Virus record (IMG/VR): IMGVR_UViG_3300003323_000248
Location: 1 to 34,988 of that record
Source of the DNA: a virus
Strand: one strand, 5' to 3'
DNA length: 34,988 nucleotides
Both the position numbers and the translations under genes were made by a program. Below the pieces are notes generated by a model that saw nothing but the letters and a program-made list of their open reading frames with translations, made no database searches and was not told the origin of the DNA. Within the stretch, counting starts at the first letter, position 1. Every line of letters starts with the position of its first letter. Below, in pieces: positions 6,285 through 13,369 of this stretch.

Positions 6285-6503
6285 ATGGCCCGAGCACGCA
6301 CCACCACCTTCGTCTTTGATGGCACCGATTACTTCGTAGCCCACACGGATCAGGGTGGCGTCCGCTTCGGCCACAAGTCTCTCCACTGCATCGATTTCCC
6401 GCCCACCCATCACCTTTACGACGAGGCGCTGGCCCTGACCGAGGAAACCGCCGAAGATTTCCACGACATGCTCATTGAAACCGGCTTGCTCATGCTGGCC
6501 TGA
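6285..6503 (+). CDS. Unknown protein, 72 residues, first rightward early gene
   Basis: The start is ATG 6285 with a good GGAGGA ribosome site at 6275-6280. An in-frame ATG at 6237 lies inside the promoter and is rejected. The product has a strand-rich start (TTTFVFDGTDYFVAH) and an acidic helical C-terminus (EETAEDFHDMLIETG). No family is recognised. As the first gene after the early promoter it would be made immediately on infection. Confidence 0.65.
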   Translation: MARARTTTFVFDGTDYFVAHTDQGGVRFGHKSLHCIDFPPTHHLYDEALALTEETAEDFHDMLIETGLLMLA

Positions 6504-6514
6504 AGGAGTCCCGA

Positions 6515-6796
6515 ATGTCCCACCCTCTGAACCGCGTGGCGCAACAGCTCCGCGCCGCCCAGGACGCCAGCGACAAGCTGAACGCGTTCCTCGCCAAGCG
6601 CGCCGATGCCGGCCACTTCATCCGCACCATCGCGAAGGATCTGGAGGAAGCTCTAGCGCTGGCGGAAGCCTCGCTCATGGCGGCGCGCCCGAGTCTGACC
6701 GATCACATCACGCTCGACAGCTCGGAAGTCCGCATCGACGGCGCCACGCGCGTGGAGGGATCGGTGTGGCTGGATCTCGGCGAGCGCACCGCATGA
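6515..6796 (+). CDS. Unknown helical protein, 93 residues
   Basis: AAGGAGT precedes ATG 6515. The first 60 residues are predicted helical and Ala-rich (VAQQLRAAQDASDKLNAFLA). The last 30 look like strands. The stop overlaps the next start as ATGA. No family is recognised. Confidence 0.65.
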   Translation: MSHPLNRVAQQLRAAQDASDKLNAFLAKRADAGHFIRTIAKDLEEALALAEASLMAARPSLTDHITLDSSEVRIDGATRVEGSVWLDLGERTA

Positions 6797-7167
6797 AGGG
6801 CGCCGATTACACGACCGAGTTCGAGGACAGCGCCGCCGATCCCTACTTCCGCGCGGAATGGATCGGCTGGGTCGACTCCCCGCCCGACGCGCCGCCGCTG
6901 TCGTCGGTCTGCATCGACGGAACGACGGCCGTCGCCTGGGGCGAGCGCGATGGCGTCCTGTACATCCTGGATGCCTACGAGGTCGAAACCTCCGGCGCCG
7001 AGCCGGCGATCCCGTCGCGCACGTTCCGGCCGATGTTCCTGCCGCCCGCTCACCGGGTGAGCTGGAGCCCCGGGATCATCCTGGCGGCGGCCATCGCCAT
7101 CAGCACATCGACGCTTGCCGCTCTGCTGGTTCGCGTCATCGTCAACACCATCCGGAGCCATTCATGA
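6793..7167 (+). CDS. Unknown protein with C-terminal membrane helix, 124 residues
   Basis: ATG 6793 overlaps the previous stop as ATGA, and its stop overlaps the next start in the same way. The N-terminal 85 residues are soluble and acidic; residues about 92-117 (starting WSPGIILAAAIAIS) form one transmembrane helix followed by basic residues. This suggests a tail-anchored protein with its soluble domain facing the cytoplasm. No family is recognised. Confidence 0.65.
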   Translation: MKGADYTTEFEDSAADPYFRAEWIGWVDSPPDAPPLSSVCIDGTTAVAWGERDGVLYILDAYEVETSGAEPAIPSRTFRPMFLPPAHRVSWSPGIILAAAIAISTSTLAALLVRVIVNTIRSHS

Positions 7168-7391
7168 AGCACAACATCAACCCGAAGACCGGGCGAGTCG
7201 TCACCTCTGCAGGCATCGAAATCGGAGTGGCGCACCAAGCCCGACCGGCACCCATCGGAAGCCATGCGGAGGTGATTCAGGCCGCCCTGCTGCGGCCGCC
7301 CACCAGCCAGCGAGCGGTCGCAGTCCGCCACCTCTGCCGCAAGGCGATGCGCGCTGCCGGCCGCCTGGCGATCCTCGTCGCCGGCCACTAG
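7164..7391 (+). CDS. Unknown basic protein, 75 residues
   Basis: ATG 7164 is chosen for its ATGA overlap with the previous stop. The product begins MKHNINPKTGRVVTSAGIEI and ends with an Arg/Ala-rich helix (RHLCRKAMRAAGRLAILVAG). It is the last gene of the first rightward operon, six bases before the next promoter. No family is recognised. Confidence 0.6.
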   Translation: MKHNINPKTGRVVTSAGIEIGVAHQARPAPIGSHAEVIQAALLRPPTSQRAVAVRHLCRKAMRAAGRLAILVAGH

Positions 7392-7397
7392 TCTCGC

Positions 7398-7426
7398 TTG
7401 CCCGATAGTCTCGGATCTGCGATACT
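7398..7426 (+). promoter_or_regulatory. Early-type promoter for the rad52-like gene
   Basis: TTGCCC (7398-7403) and GATACT (7421-7426) are 17 bases apart, with the dyad CCGATAGTCTCGG in the spacer. It belongs to the repeated promoter set and sits 27 bases before the Rad52-like start codon. Confidence 0.75.
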
Positions 7427-7452
7427 GCACTCTTCTACAACCTGGACGCCCC

Positions 7453-8217
7453 ATGACGGACAACACCAAGCCCACCGGGCTCGCGCTGCTGCGCGTGCCT
7501 TTCCCCGATCACCAGATCGGCAAGCTCGCGAAAGCCAGCAAGGCGCAGAACGAGGCGGCGAAGGCCAATCGCGAATTGGGCGTTTCGTGCCGGATCTGCC
7601 ACACCTTCCACCACAAGAACGCCGTTCACCTGGACTATGTGGGCCATGCCGCCGTGACGGATCGCCTGCTGGAAGCCGATTCAGCGTGGAATTGGGAGCC
7701 CGTCGCCTTCGGCGAAAACGGTCTGCCGCAGTTCGACAACCTGGGCGGCCTCTGGATTCGCCTGACGGTGTGCGGCGTCACCCGCTACGGCTACGGCAAC
7801 GCCGATCCGAAGGGCTCTTACGCTGACGTAGGCGCGCGCGAGAAGGAGGTGATCGGCGACGCCCTGCGGAATGCCGCGATGCGGTTCGGCGTGGCCCTGG
7901 ATCTCTGGCACAAGGGGGAGCTTCACCCGCCCGAGGTGCCGAAGGACGACACGCCGCCCGGCCCGGACGATCCACCGTTCGACGGCCATCCGGCCGACGT
8001 GCCGAGCCGCCAGGACGCCGCGCCGCCTCCGCCGCCGGCCACGGATGGGAAGAGCGACTACCCGAAGGACGAGTTCGCGAAGGACTTCCCGGCCTGGAAG
8101 ACGGCCGTCGAAGCCGGCAAGAAGACCGCCGCTCAGGTGATCGCCATGGCCTCCTCTCGCTACCGCCTGAACCCCGTGCAGAAGGCGAAGATCGAGGCGC
8201 TTCGCCTGAAGGGTTGA
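7453..8217 (+). CDS. Rad52/Sak-type single-strand annealing protein
   Basis: A 254-residue protein. Residues 55-155 show the Rad52-like phage annealing pattern: YVGHAAVTDRLLEAD, WNWEP, GGLWIRLTVCGVTRYGYG, and the hallmark IGDALRNAAMRFGVALDLWH. These proteins coat single-stranded DNA and anneal complementary strands. A paired nuclease-like gene follows directly, making a two-gene recombination module like Red or Sak systems. Residues 160-200 are a Pro/Asp-rich linker and the last 50 residues are helical, possibly for partner or SSB contact. It has its own early-type promoter. Confidence 0.88.
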   Translation: MTDNTKPTGLALLRVPFPDHQIGKLAKASKAQNEAAKANRELGVSCRICHTFHHKNAVHLDYVGHAAVTDRLLEADSAWNWEPVAFGENGLPQFDNLGGLWIRLTVCGVTRYGYGNADPKGSYADVGAREKEVIGDALRNAAMRFGVALDLWHKGELHPPEVPKDDTPPGPDDPPFDGHPADVPSRQDAAPPPPPATDGKSDYPKDEFAKDFPAWKTAVEAGKKTAAQVIAMASSRYRLNPVQKAKIEALRLKG

Positions 8218-8224
8218 GTCTCGC

Positions 8225-8253
8225 TTGACCGAGAGTCTCGATTACCCGATACT
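8225..8253 (+). promoter_or_regulatory. Early-type promoter for the exonuclease gene
   Basis: TTGACC (8225-8230) and GATACT (8248-8253) are 17 bases apart, with CCGAGAGTCTCG in the spacer. A longer reading of the downstream gene would start with the TTG of this -35 box, which supports the later ATG 8285 as the real start. Confidence 0.8.
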
Positions 8254-8284
8254 CTCGTTTCCCATCCACAAACCCGGACACACC

Positions 8285-10132
8285 ATGGAACGAATCACCC
8301 ACCAGCTCACTCAGGGCTCGCCCGAGTGGCACCTGTACCGCGCGCGGCACGACAACGCCAGCGACGCCGCCGCGATGCTGAACTGCAGCCCCTACAAAAC
8401 GCGGAATGAGCTGCTGCATGAACGCTGGCTGGGCCTGCAGCCCGAGTTTTCGGACTACGTTCAGGAGCGCGTCCTGGATCGCGGCCACACGTTCGAGCAC
8501 CTCGCGCGCCCGCTCGCCGAGGCGATCCTGGGAGAAACGCTCTTCCCGGTGACGATGAGCCTGGGCTCCATGTCCGCGTCGCTGGACGGCCACACGTTCG
8601 ACGACAGCACCAATTGGGAGCACAAATCCCTGAACGAACAGCTCCTGGCCGTGATGCCGGAGGAGTTCAATCCGGGCTCCGACCTGCCGAAGTTCTACCG
8701 CGTGCAGATGGAACACCAGTTCATCCCCAGCGGCGCCGAACAGTGCCTGTTCACGGCCTCGAAGTGGAACGGCGAAGACCTGCTGGACATCCGGCATGCG
8801 TGGTACTACCCGGACGCCGAGCTGCGCGCCGAGATCGTGGCCGGCTGGGAGCAGTTCCACAAGGATCTCGCCGCCTACGTCCCGCCCGAGGCCGAGAAGC
8901 CGAAGCCGGCCGGCAAGCGACTCGATCAGCTCCCGGCCCTGCGCGTGACGATCACGGATGGCAAGCTGTCCACCGACACGAACCTGGCCGCCTGGAAGGC
9001 GCATGCGCTGAAGACCATCGGCAGTGTGAACCGCTCGCTGGTGACGGATGAAGACTTCGCCACGGCCGAGAACATGGTGAAGTGGTGCGAGACAGTGGAG
9101 ACGAACTGCGACACTGCGACGGCCTACGTCCGCTCGCAGGTCGAGGACATTGACGCAGCCCTGAGGGCGCTGGAGGACGTGAAGGCCGCCTCCGCGAAGG
9201 TGCGCAACGAATTGTCCAAGCTCGGCGACCGCCGGAAGAAGGAGCGGAAGGAGGAACTCGTGGGCGATGCTGTGGCCGCGCTCCACAAGCACGTCTCCGA
9301 CCTGAACCAGACGCTCGCGCCGTACCGCCTGCCGGCCATGGCCCCGGACTTCCAGTCCTGCGTCAAGGGAAAATCGAAGTTCGCGAACATGAAGAACGAT
9401 CTCGATTCACTGCTGGCGAAGTCGAAGATCGAGGCGAACGACATCGCCGAGAAGATGCGCGCGAACATCGCAGCCATCAACGCCAAGCCCGAATTCCTGG
9501 GCCTTTTCGCCGACGCCGCCGCCTTGATACTGCAGCCGGCCGACCACCTCGCGCTCGTGATCCGCACCCGCATCGCTGACCACGAGGCCGAGCTGAAGCG
9601 CAAGGCCGAGGAGGCAGCGCGCGCGGCCGAGGAGAAGATCCGCGCCGACGAGCGTGCACGAATCGAGGCCGAGGAGCGCGAGCGCCGCGCCCAGGCCGAA
9701 CGCGACGAGCAGGAACGCATCCGCCAGGCCGAGGCTGCCGCGCGTCAGGAACGCGAGGCCGCCGCCGCCGAGAAGCGCCGCCAGGACGAGGATTCCGTGC
9801 GCGAGCGCGCGCAGGCCGACGCCGACCTGGAGCGCATGGAGCCGACGCGCACCGAGCGCGTGGCCGAAACCGTCCATTCCGCCGGTCTGCCGGCCATGGA
9901 GGCGCCGACCCCGGCACCCGCGCCGGCTAGCGCTCTCGATGAGGAGGCGACGCTGAAGCTCGGCGATCTTTCCGACCGCTGGGGATGCGTGCTGAGCGCC
10001 AAGTTCATCGCCGAGCTTGGCGTTCATCCCCGCAAGATCGAACGTGCCGCCAGCCTCTACAGTGAGGGCGACTGGCTCCGCATCCTCCAGGCCATCGAAG
10101 CGCGCGCGCGCCGCCTGGCCGTACCGTTCTAG
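8285..10132 (+). CDS. YqaJ/lambda-exonuclease-like recombinase fused to coiled coil
   Basis: A 615-residue protein. Residues 1-200 match the YqaJ viral recombinase / lambda exonuclease fold: GSPEWHLYRARHDNASD, then a conserved acidic SLDG (99-102), WEHKS with the E-x-K pair (112, 114) and VQMEHQF (140-146). The catalytic D, E and K are therefore present. The enzyme should resect double-stranded DNA 5' to 3' to feed the Rad52-like annealer upstream. Residues 220-430 are helical. Residues about 440-535 form a long Glu/Arg/Ala coiled coil, and the last 60 residues are a small folded end. Phage YqaJ proteins are usually 200-350 residues, so this is a long fused form. Confidence 0.85.
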   Translation: MERITHQLTQGSPEWHLYRARHDNASDAAAMLNCSPYKTRNELLHERWLGLQPEFSDYVQERVLDRGHTFEHLARPLAEAILGETLFPVTMSLGSMSASLDGHTFDDSTNWEHKSLNEQLLAVMPEEFNPGSDLPKFYRVQMEHQFIPSGAEQCLFTASKWNGEDLLDIRHAWYYPDAELRAEIVAGWEQFHKDLAAYVPPEAEKPKPAGKRLDQLPALRVTITDGKLSTDTNLAAWKAHALKTIGSVNRSLVTDEDFATAENMVKWCETVETNCDTATAYVRSQVEDIDAALRALEDVKAASAKVRNELSKLGDRRKKERKEELVGDAVAALHKHVSDLNQTLAPYRLPAMAPDFQSCVKGKSKFANMKNDLDSLLAKSKIEANDIAEKMRANIAAINAKPEFLGLFADAAALILQPADHLALVIRTRIADHEAELKRKAEEAARAAEEKIRADERARIEAEERERRAQAERDEQERIRQAEAAARQEREAAAAEKRRQDEDSVRERAQADADLERMEPTRTERVAETVHSAGLPAMEAPTPAPAPASALDEEATLKLGDLSDRWGCVLSAKFIAELGVHPRKIERAASLYSEGDWLRILQAIEARARRLAVPF

Positions 10133-10137
10133 CTTTG

Positions 10138-10160
10138 TAGTGGTAGCATCGCTATCACTA
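10138..10160 (+). promoter_or_regulatory. Extended -10 promoter inside a start-codon hairpin
   Basis: TAGTGGTAGC (10138-10147) can pair with GCTATCACTA (10151-10160) around a 3-base loop; one pair is G-U. The second arm ends on the A of the HNH start codon. TGGTAGCAT (10141-10149) resembles an extended -10 box. An RNA starting near 10156 would lack the first arm and be free of the hairpin. The same TAGTGGTAGNAT stretch precedes the HNH gene at 18054. Confidence 0.55.
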
Positions 10161-10651
10161 TGAGCCTGACTCACGACAGACTGCGCGAAGTTCTGCGCTA
10201 CAACAAACGAACTGGCGTCTTCACCTGGAAAGTTGCTGCAGCACATCGGCGCAAAGCTGGCGATGTGGCTGGCAACGGATCCGGATACCAGGGGAGGCGC
10301 CGCATTCGGATTGATGGAACGCTGTACTACGCCTACAGGCTGGCATGGTTCTACGTCATGGGATCGTGGCCGGAGAACAAGATAGATCATCGCAACGGAG
10401 ATCCGACTGACGACCGATGGACGAATCTTCGAGACGTGACGCATGGCGTCAACATGCAGAACCAGCGAAGGGCCACAAGGCGAAACGCTACGGGCCTTCT
10501 CGGTGCTCACGTCACCAGGGAAGGCAGATTCACATCATCAATCACCACCGATCACAAGAAGAAGCGACTCGGATCGTTCGATTCGGCCGAGGCCGCTCAT
10601 GAGGCTTATCTGAAGGAGAAGCGCCGCTCCCATCCTGGCTGCACCATTTGA
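10160..10651 (+). CDS. HNH homing endonuclease with AP2-type DNA-binding domain
   Basis: A 163-residue protein. The HNH motif is IDHRNGDPTDDRWTNLR (75-91) followed by VNMQNQRRATRRNATG, with catalytic His 77 and Asn residues in place. The C-terminal part (GLLGAHVTREGRF... to EAAHEAYLKEKRR) is the AP2-like DNA-binding domain typical of free-standing phage endonucleases. It ends HPGCTI like the gene at 13370, so the two are related copies. It sits between the exonuclease gene and a KTSC gene and likely spreads by cutting related phages that lack it. A local promoter and start-site hairpin precede it. Confidence 0.85.
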   Translation: MSLTHDRLREVLRYNKRTGVFTWKVAAAHRRKAGDVAGNGSGYQGRRRIRIDGTLYYAYRLAWFYVMGSWPENKIDHRNGDPTDDRWTNLRDVTHGVNMQNQRRATRRNATGLLGAHVTREGRFTSSITTDHKKKRLGSFDSAEAAHEAYLKEKRRSHPGCTI

Positions 10652-10658
10652 GGACACC

Positions 10659-10967
10659 ATGACATTCAAGCGCAAACCGGCACAAGCATTCGAGACGACG
10701 CAACGCCCGCCCATCCAGATCCATTACGTCAAGTCCGACCAGCTCGCGGGCATCGGCTATGACCCCGAAACGCAGACGCTCGCCGTGATGTTCCGGCCGC
10801 CGGTCGGAAACTCGGCGACGGTCTACTGCTACCCCGGGATCACGCCCGAGCAGGCCAGCCAGGCGGCCGGCATGACCGGAACGCAGTTCCGCGCCATGAT
10901 CAAGGGCATCAAGTTCCAGAAGTTCAACCCGGAGCCCTGCCCGGTGAATCCGGACTACTCTGAATGA
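10659..10967 (+). CDS. KTSC-domain-like protein, 102 residues
   Basis: The pattern YVKSDQLAGIGYDPETQTL followed by VMFRPPVGNSATVYCYPGI and FRAMIKGIKFQKF matches the KTSC domain outline: a small domain with a conserved Ser, a GYD turn, a Tyr-rich strand and a closing Ile-Lys. KTSC proteins are often linked to RNA or DNA metabolism, but their exact role is not known. The stop overlaps the next start as ATGA. Confidence 0.65.
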   Translation: MTFKRKPAQAFETTQRPPIQIHYVKSDQLAGIGYDPETQTLAVMFRPPVGNSATVYCYPGITPEQASQAAGMTGTQFRAMIKGIKFQKFNPEPCPVNPDYSE

Positions 10968-11623
10968 ACCGGCGACAAGGCAAACGCGGCATGCCGCTCT
11001 ACGCGAGGATCTGCGCCCACCTCATGGCGGGCGCTTCCACTTCGCGCGAGGTGGCCGAGGCGCTCGGCGCGGGCGTCCTGGGCATCGTCCGCGTCATGCG
11101 GATCATGCGTCGCTACGAGCTATTGCACGTGGTGAGCTGGCGCCAGGATGTCCCGTGCGGCATCCCGAACGAGGTATGGGGCTTCGGCCCCGGCCGAGAT
11201 GCGCCGGCTCCGCTGACGCAGAAGGGCAAGGTTTCGAAGAAGCTGCCGAACTATGCGCTCATGCCGATCAGCATCGAAACCAGCTCCTTCGCGCGCGTGG
11301 TCAAGCACCTCCGCGAGACGTGCACCTACCACGAGCTTCGCGACGCCACCGGGCTCTCGAACTCGACTCTCGCGCCGCTGGTCGCGCAGTTGCGCGCGCT
11401 GGGCCTGATCCACACGTGCGAGTGGATCCGGAACGCACACGGGACGCCGACGCCGATCCTGCGGTGGGGCGCACGCTTCAGCGTGAAAGAGAAGAACGCA
11501 AGCCGGCCGGCGCCACTTGGCAAGGATCCCGCCAAGCGACTCGCGCGCCAGCATCGCGAGAAGTTCCGCAATCTCGCTCATCGGATCGTGCGCCCTGTTG
11601 CGCACGTCTCGGAACTCCGATAG
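10964..11623 (+). CDS. Putative winged-helix DNA-binding protein, 219 residues
   Basis: The protein seems to contain two helix-turn-helix units. One is near residues 12-50 (YARICAHLMAGASTSREVAE, then VRVMRIMRRYELLHVV). The other is near residues 105-150 (SFARVVKHLRETCTYHELRD, then NSTLAPLVAQLRALGLI). The second reads like a transcription-factor-type winged helix. The C-terminus is basic. It could regulate phage or host genes, but no named family is recognised. Its 3' end overlaps the operator cluster at 11607-11639. Confidence 0.65.
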   Translation: MNRRQGKRGMPLYARICAHLMAGASTSREVAEALGAGVLGIVRVMRIMRRYELLHVVSWRQDVPCGIPNEVWGFGPGRDAPAPLTQKGKVSKKLPNYALMPISIETSSFARVVKHLRETCTYHELRDATGLSNSTLAPLVAQLRALGLIHTCEWIRNAHGTPTPILRWGARFSVKEKNASRPAPLGKDPAKRLARQHREKFRNLAHRIVRPVAHVSELR

Positions 11624-11639
11624 TATCGGGATTCCGATT
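11607..11639 (+). promoter_or_regulatory. Triple overlapping operator, weak promoter
   Basis: Three overlapping dyads occur in 33 bases: TCTCGGAACTCCGATA (11607-11622), the perfect 13-bp CCGATAGTATCGG (11617-11629) and TATCGGGATTCCGATT (11624-11639). A GATAGT -10-like box lies at 11619-11624, but no TTGACC is at the usual distance. It is the densest copy of the dyad in the window and lies just upstream of the 11661 gene. Confidence 0.6.
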
Positions 11640-11660
11640 CCTCAACCACGAGATACACCC

Positions 11661-11834
11661 ATGGACATGCAATACATCCACCGAGTCGGCGTCCAGGCGG
11701 CCTTCCGCACGGCCCGCGAGCTGTACCCCACCGAAACGGATCAGCAGTGCCGCCAGCGCGTCGCCGATGAACTGTGCATCGACGTGCAGGCCGTCGAGGA
11801 CTCGCTGAAGCCGGCCGAAGGCCTGTCGGAATGA
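11661..11834 (+). CDS. Unknown protein, 57 residues
   Basis: ATG 11661 follows the operator cluster. The longer in-frame reading overlaps the previous gene and is rejected. The product is helical (VGVQAAFRTARELYP, then CRQRVADELCIDVQAVEDSL). The stop overlaps the next start as ATGA. No family is recognised. Confidence 0.6.
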   Translation: MDMQYIHRVGVQAAFRTARELYPTETDQQCRQRVADELCIDVQAVEDSLKPAEGLSE

Positions 11835-12250
11835 GTGCCGCCACTCAAGTCCCGATGCCCCACCCGTCGCTGCACGCGGGGCAACGCCTCGCGACCAGCG
11901 CCTACGCTCGCCATCAAGTGGCGGATTACGGCGACGCGCGCGCCGCCGAATCCGAACAACGCGCAATCAAGCTGCGAGAGCGGATCTCGGAGCTGGACGT
12001 GGAGTGCAACCTGCTGCACACGCGTGCCCGCGTCGCCGAGGAGGCTTTGCAGACCACCATCGAAGAGGCGCGTTCGCTGTTGTGGAATCCGCAGCCGCAA
12101 TGCTGCGGGAACACCGTCGTCGGCGCGGAGTACATGGGCTCGGTGGAGCTGGTCTGTTGTGGCGAACCCGAGCTGGACTCGCTCTCGGACGCCGAGATCG
12201 TCAAGCGCTTGCGCGAAATGTTCCCGCAACCGAAGGAGGCCCAGGGATGA
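11831..12250 (+). CDS. Unknown coiled-coil protein, 139 residues
   Basis: ATG 11831 overlaps the previous stop as ATGA and its stop overlaps the next start the same way. Residues about 35-85 form a coiled coil (EQRAIKLRERISELDVECN, then HTRARVAEEALQTTIEEA). Two Cys pairs, QCCGN and VCCGE, follow and may bind metal. No family is recognised. Confidence 0.65.
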   Translation: MSAATQVPMPHPSLHAGQRLATSAYARHQVADYGDARAAESEQRAIKLRERISELDVECNLLHTRARVAEEALQTTIEEARSLLWNPQPQCCGNTVVGAEYMGSVELVCCGEPELDSLSDAEIVKRLREMFPQPKEAQG

Positions 12251-12843
12251 CCATCGAAGCTCAAGCGCTCGCGCGCGCGATCCTGGAGAACGCCCAGGAC
12301 TTCCGGTGGACGGTGCAAGGCATGGGCTTCATGCGGCTGCACCTGGCCGGTCACTGCCGCCTCCACGTGTGGGACAAGCGCTTGCGCGTGCCCGGAGTGT
12401 CGATGATCCACGATCACCTCCAGTGGGCTTTGAACTCCACCATCCTCTCGGGCGAACTGGTGAATCGGATCTACCACGAATGCCCTGGCCCGCGACCGTT
12501 CGATTCGATCCCTGTTGTCAAATACAACTGGGCCACGATCAAGCCGGGCGCAGGATGCTTTTTCAAAAGCGGTGTACAGACAACATGGTTGACGCGGAAG
12601 ATGTTCCCGGCTCGCCTTTTGCCTGGTGACACTTATCGCCAGAAGCCGGACGTGATCCACGAAACGGACGCACAGGACGGGACGGTGACGATCATCCGGA
12701 AGGAGCCGACCGAGGATGACTCGGCCCGCGTCTTCTGGCCAGCCGGAACCGAGTGGGGCAGCGCCGAGCCGCGCCCGGCCACGCCCGACGAGGTACGCCT
12801 GGTCGCCGAGCGCGCGCTGTTCCGATGGGATGGCGCCGCATGA
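12247..12843 (+). CDS. Unknown protein with cupin-like features, 198 residues
   Basis: ATG 12247 is chosen for the ATGA overlap. The protein has a His pair in VSMIHDHLQWAL (about 52-63), then LSGELVNRIYHE. A later LPGDTYRQKPDVIHETDAQD precedes GTVTIIRKEP. The order of a His-x-His-like first box and a PG...H second box with short strands recalls cupin beta-barrels, which often bind a metal. This is a weak call from spacing alone. It lies in a run of small early proteins, so its target is unknown. Confidence 0.45.
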   Translation: MTIEAQALARAILENAQDFRWTVQGMGFMRLHLAGHCRLHVWDKRLRVPGVSMIHDHLQWALNSTILSGELVNRIYHECPGPRPFDSIPVVKYNWATIKPGAGCFFKSGVQTTWLTRKMFPARLLPGDTYRQKPDVIHETDAQDGTVTIIRKEPTEDDSARVFWPAGTEWGSAEPRPATPDEVRLVAERALFRWDGAA

Positions 12844-12902
12844 CGCCCTCACGCGCCCACCTGCGCCAGCTCCGCGACCTGCTGGGCCGATTCGCAAAAT
12901 GA
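12840..12902 (+). CDS. Candidate 20-residue micro-ORF
   Basis: ATG 12840 overlaps the previous stop as ATGA, and its own stop overlaps the next start as ATGA. It encodes MTPSRAHLRQLRDLLGRFAK, a short amphipathic basic helix. Double coupling suggests it is translated, either as a peptide or simply to carry ribosomes to the HNH gene. It may be a remnant. Confidence 0.45.
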   Translation: MTPSRAHLRQLRDLLGRFAK

Positions 12903-13369
12903 GCCTGCGCGCGCCGCTGGCGCTGGAGTCGTTGAAGGCCCGAACCGAACCGCGCCCGCAGTGGTTCGGGTTGGACGCGAGCCTGGGCGAATGCTGGTGC
13001 GCGCGCGGGCGCGGCGTGCGCCTGTGCCGTGGCGGCTACGCGCGCATGGACGTTCGCATTCGCGGGCTCGACTGGCAGACACGGCGCCTGTCCATGCACC
13101 TCGTCGCCTGGATCCTGGATCACCTGGGGCCGCTGTCGCGCGATGACTTGTGGCTGGCTTACTGCGAGGTGCGCGCGAGCGGGCTTCAATTTGATCACGC
13201 ATGTGAGTCGCCGGACTGCATACGACCATCGCACCTTCATGCACTCGTGACGCAGAGCGAGAACATCCGAGCCGGAAAAGATCGCTCATTCGCCAGGCTT
13301 GAGCGCTTGCAACTCGACGGCGCTGCGATCGATAATTGGGAGCCAGAACCGCACGAGATCGAGTTTTGA
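12899..13369 (+). CDS. HNH endonuclease-like protein
   Basis: A 156-residue protein. The motif FDHACESPDCIRPSHLHALV with TQSENIRAGK (about 101-131) is the Cys-containing HNH type found in many phages, with the expected DH, CxxPxC, P-x-H-L and ENxRRG-like end. The N-terminal half (RRLSMHLVAWILDHLGPLSR) is the usual lead-in. ATG 12899 overlaps the micro-ORF stop. It could be a homing nuclease or, with other phage genes, part of DNA processing. An HNH-AP2 gene follows directly after its stop codon. Confidence 0.75.
   Translation: MSLRAPLALESLKARTEPRPQWFGLDASLGECWCARGRGVRLCRGGYARMDVRIRGLDWQTRRLSMHLVAWILDHLGPLSRDDLWLAYCEVRASGLQFDHACESPDCIRPSHLHALVTQSENIRAGKDRSFARLERLQLDGAAIDNWEPEPHEIEF

Noticed and set aside
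8225-8284. TTG start for the exonuclease
   Set aside because: The TTG is the -35 box of its promoter, so it would not be in the mRNA.
7778-9292. 504-codon minus-strand frame
   Set aside because: It is antisense to the Rad52-like and exonuclease genes and crosses the promoter between them.
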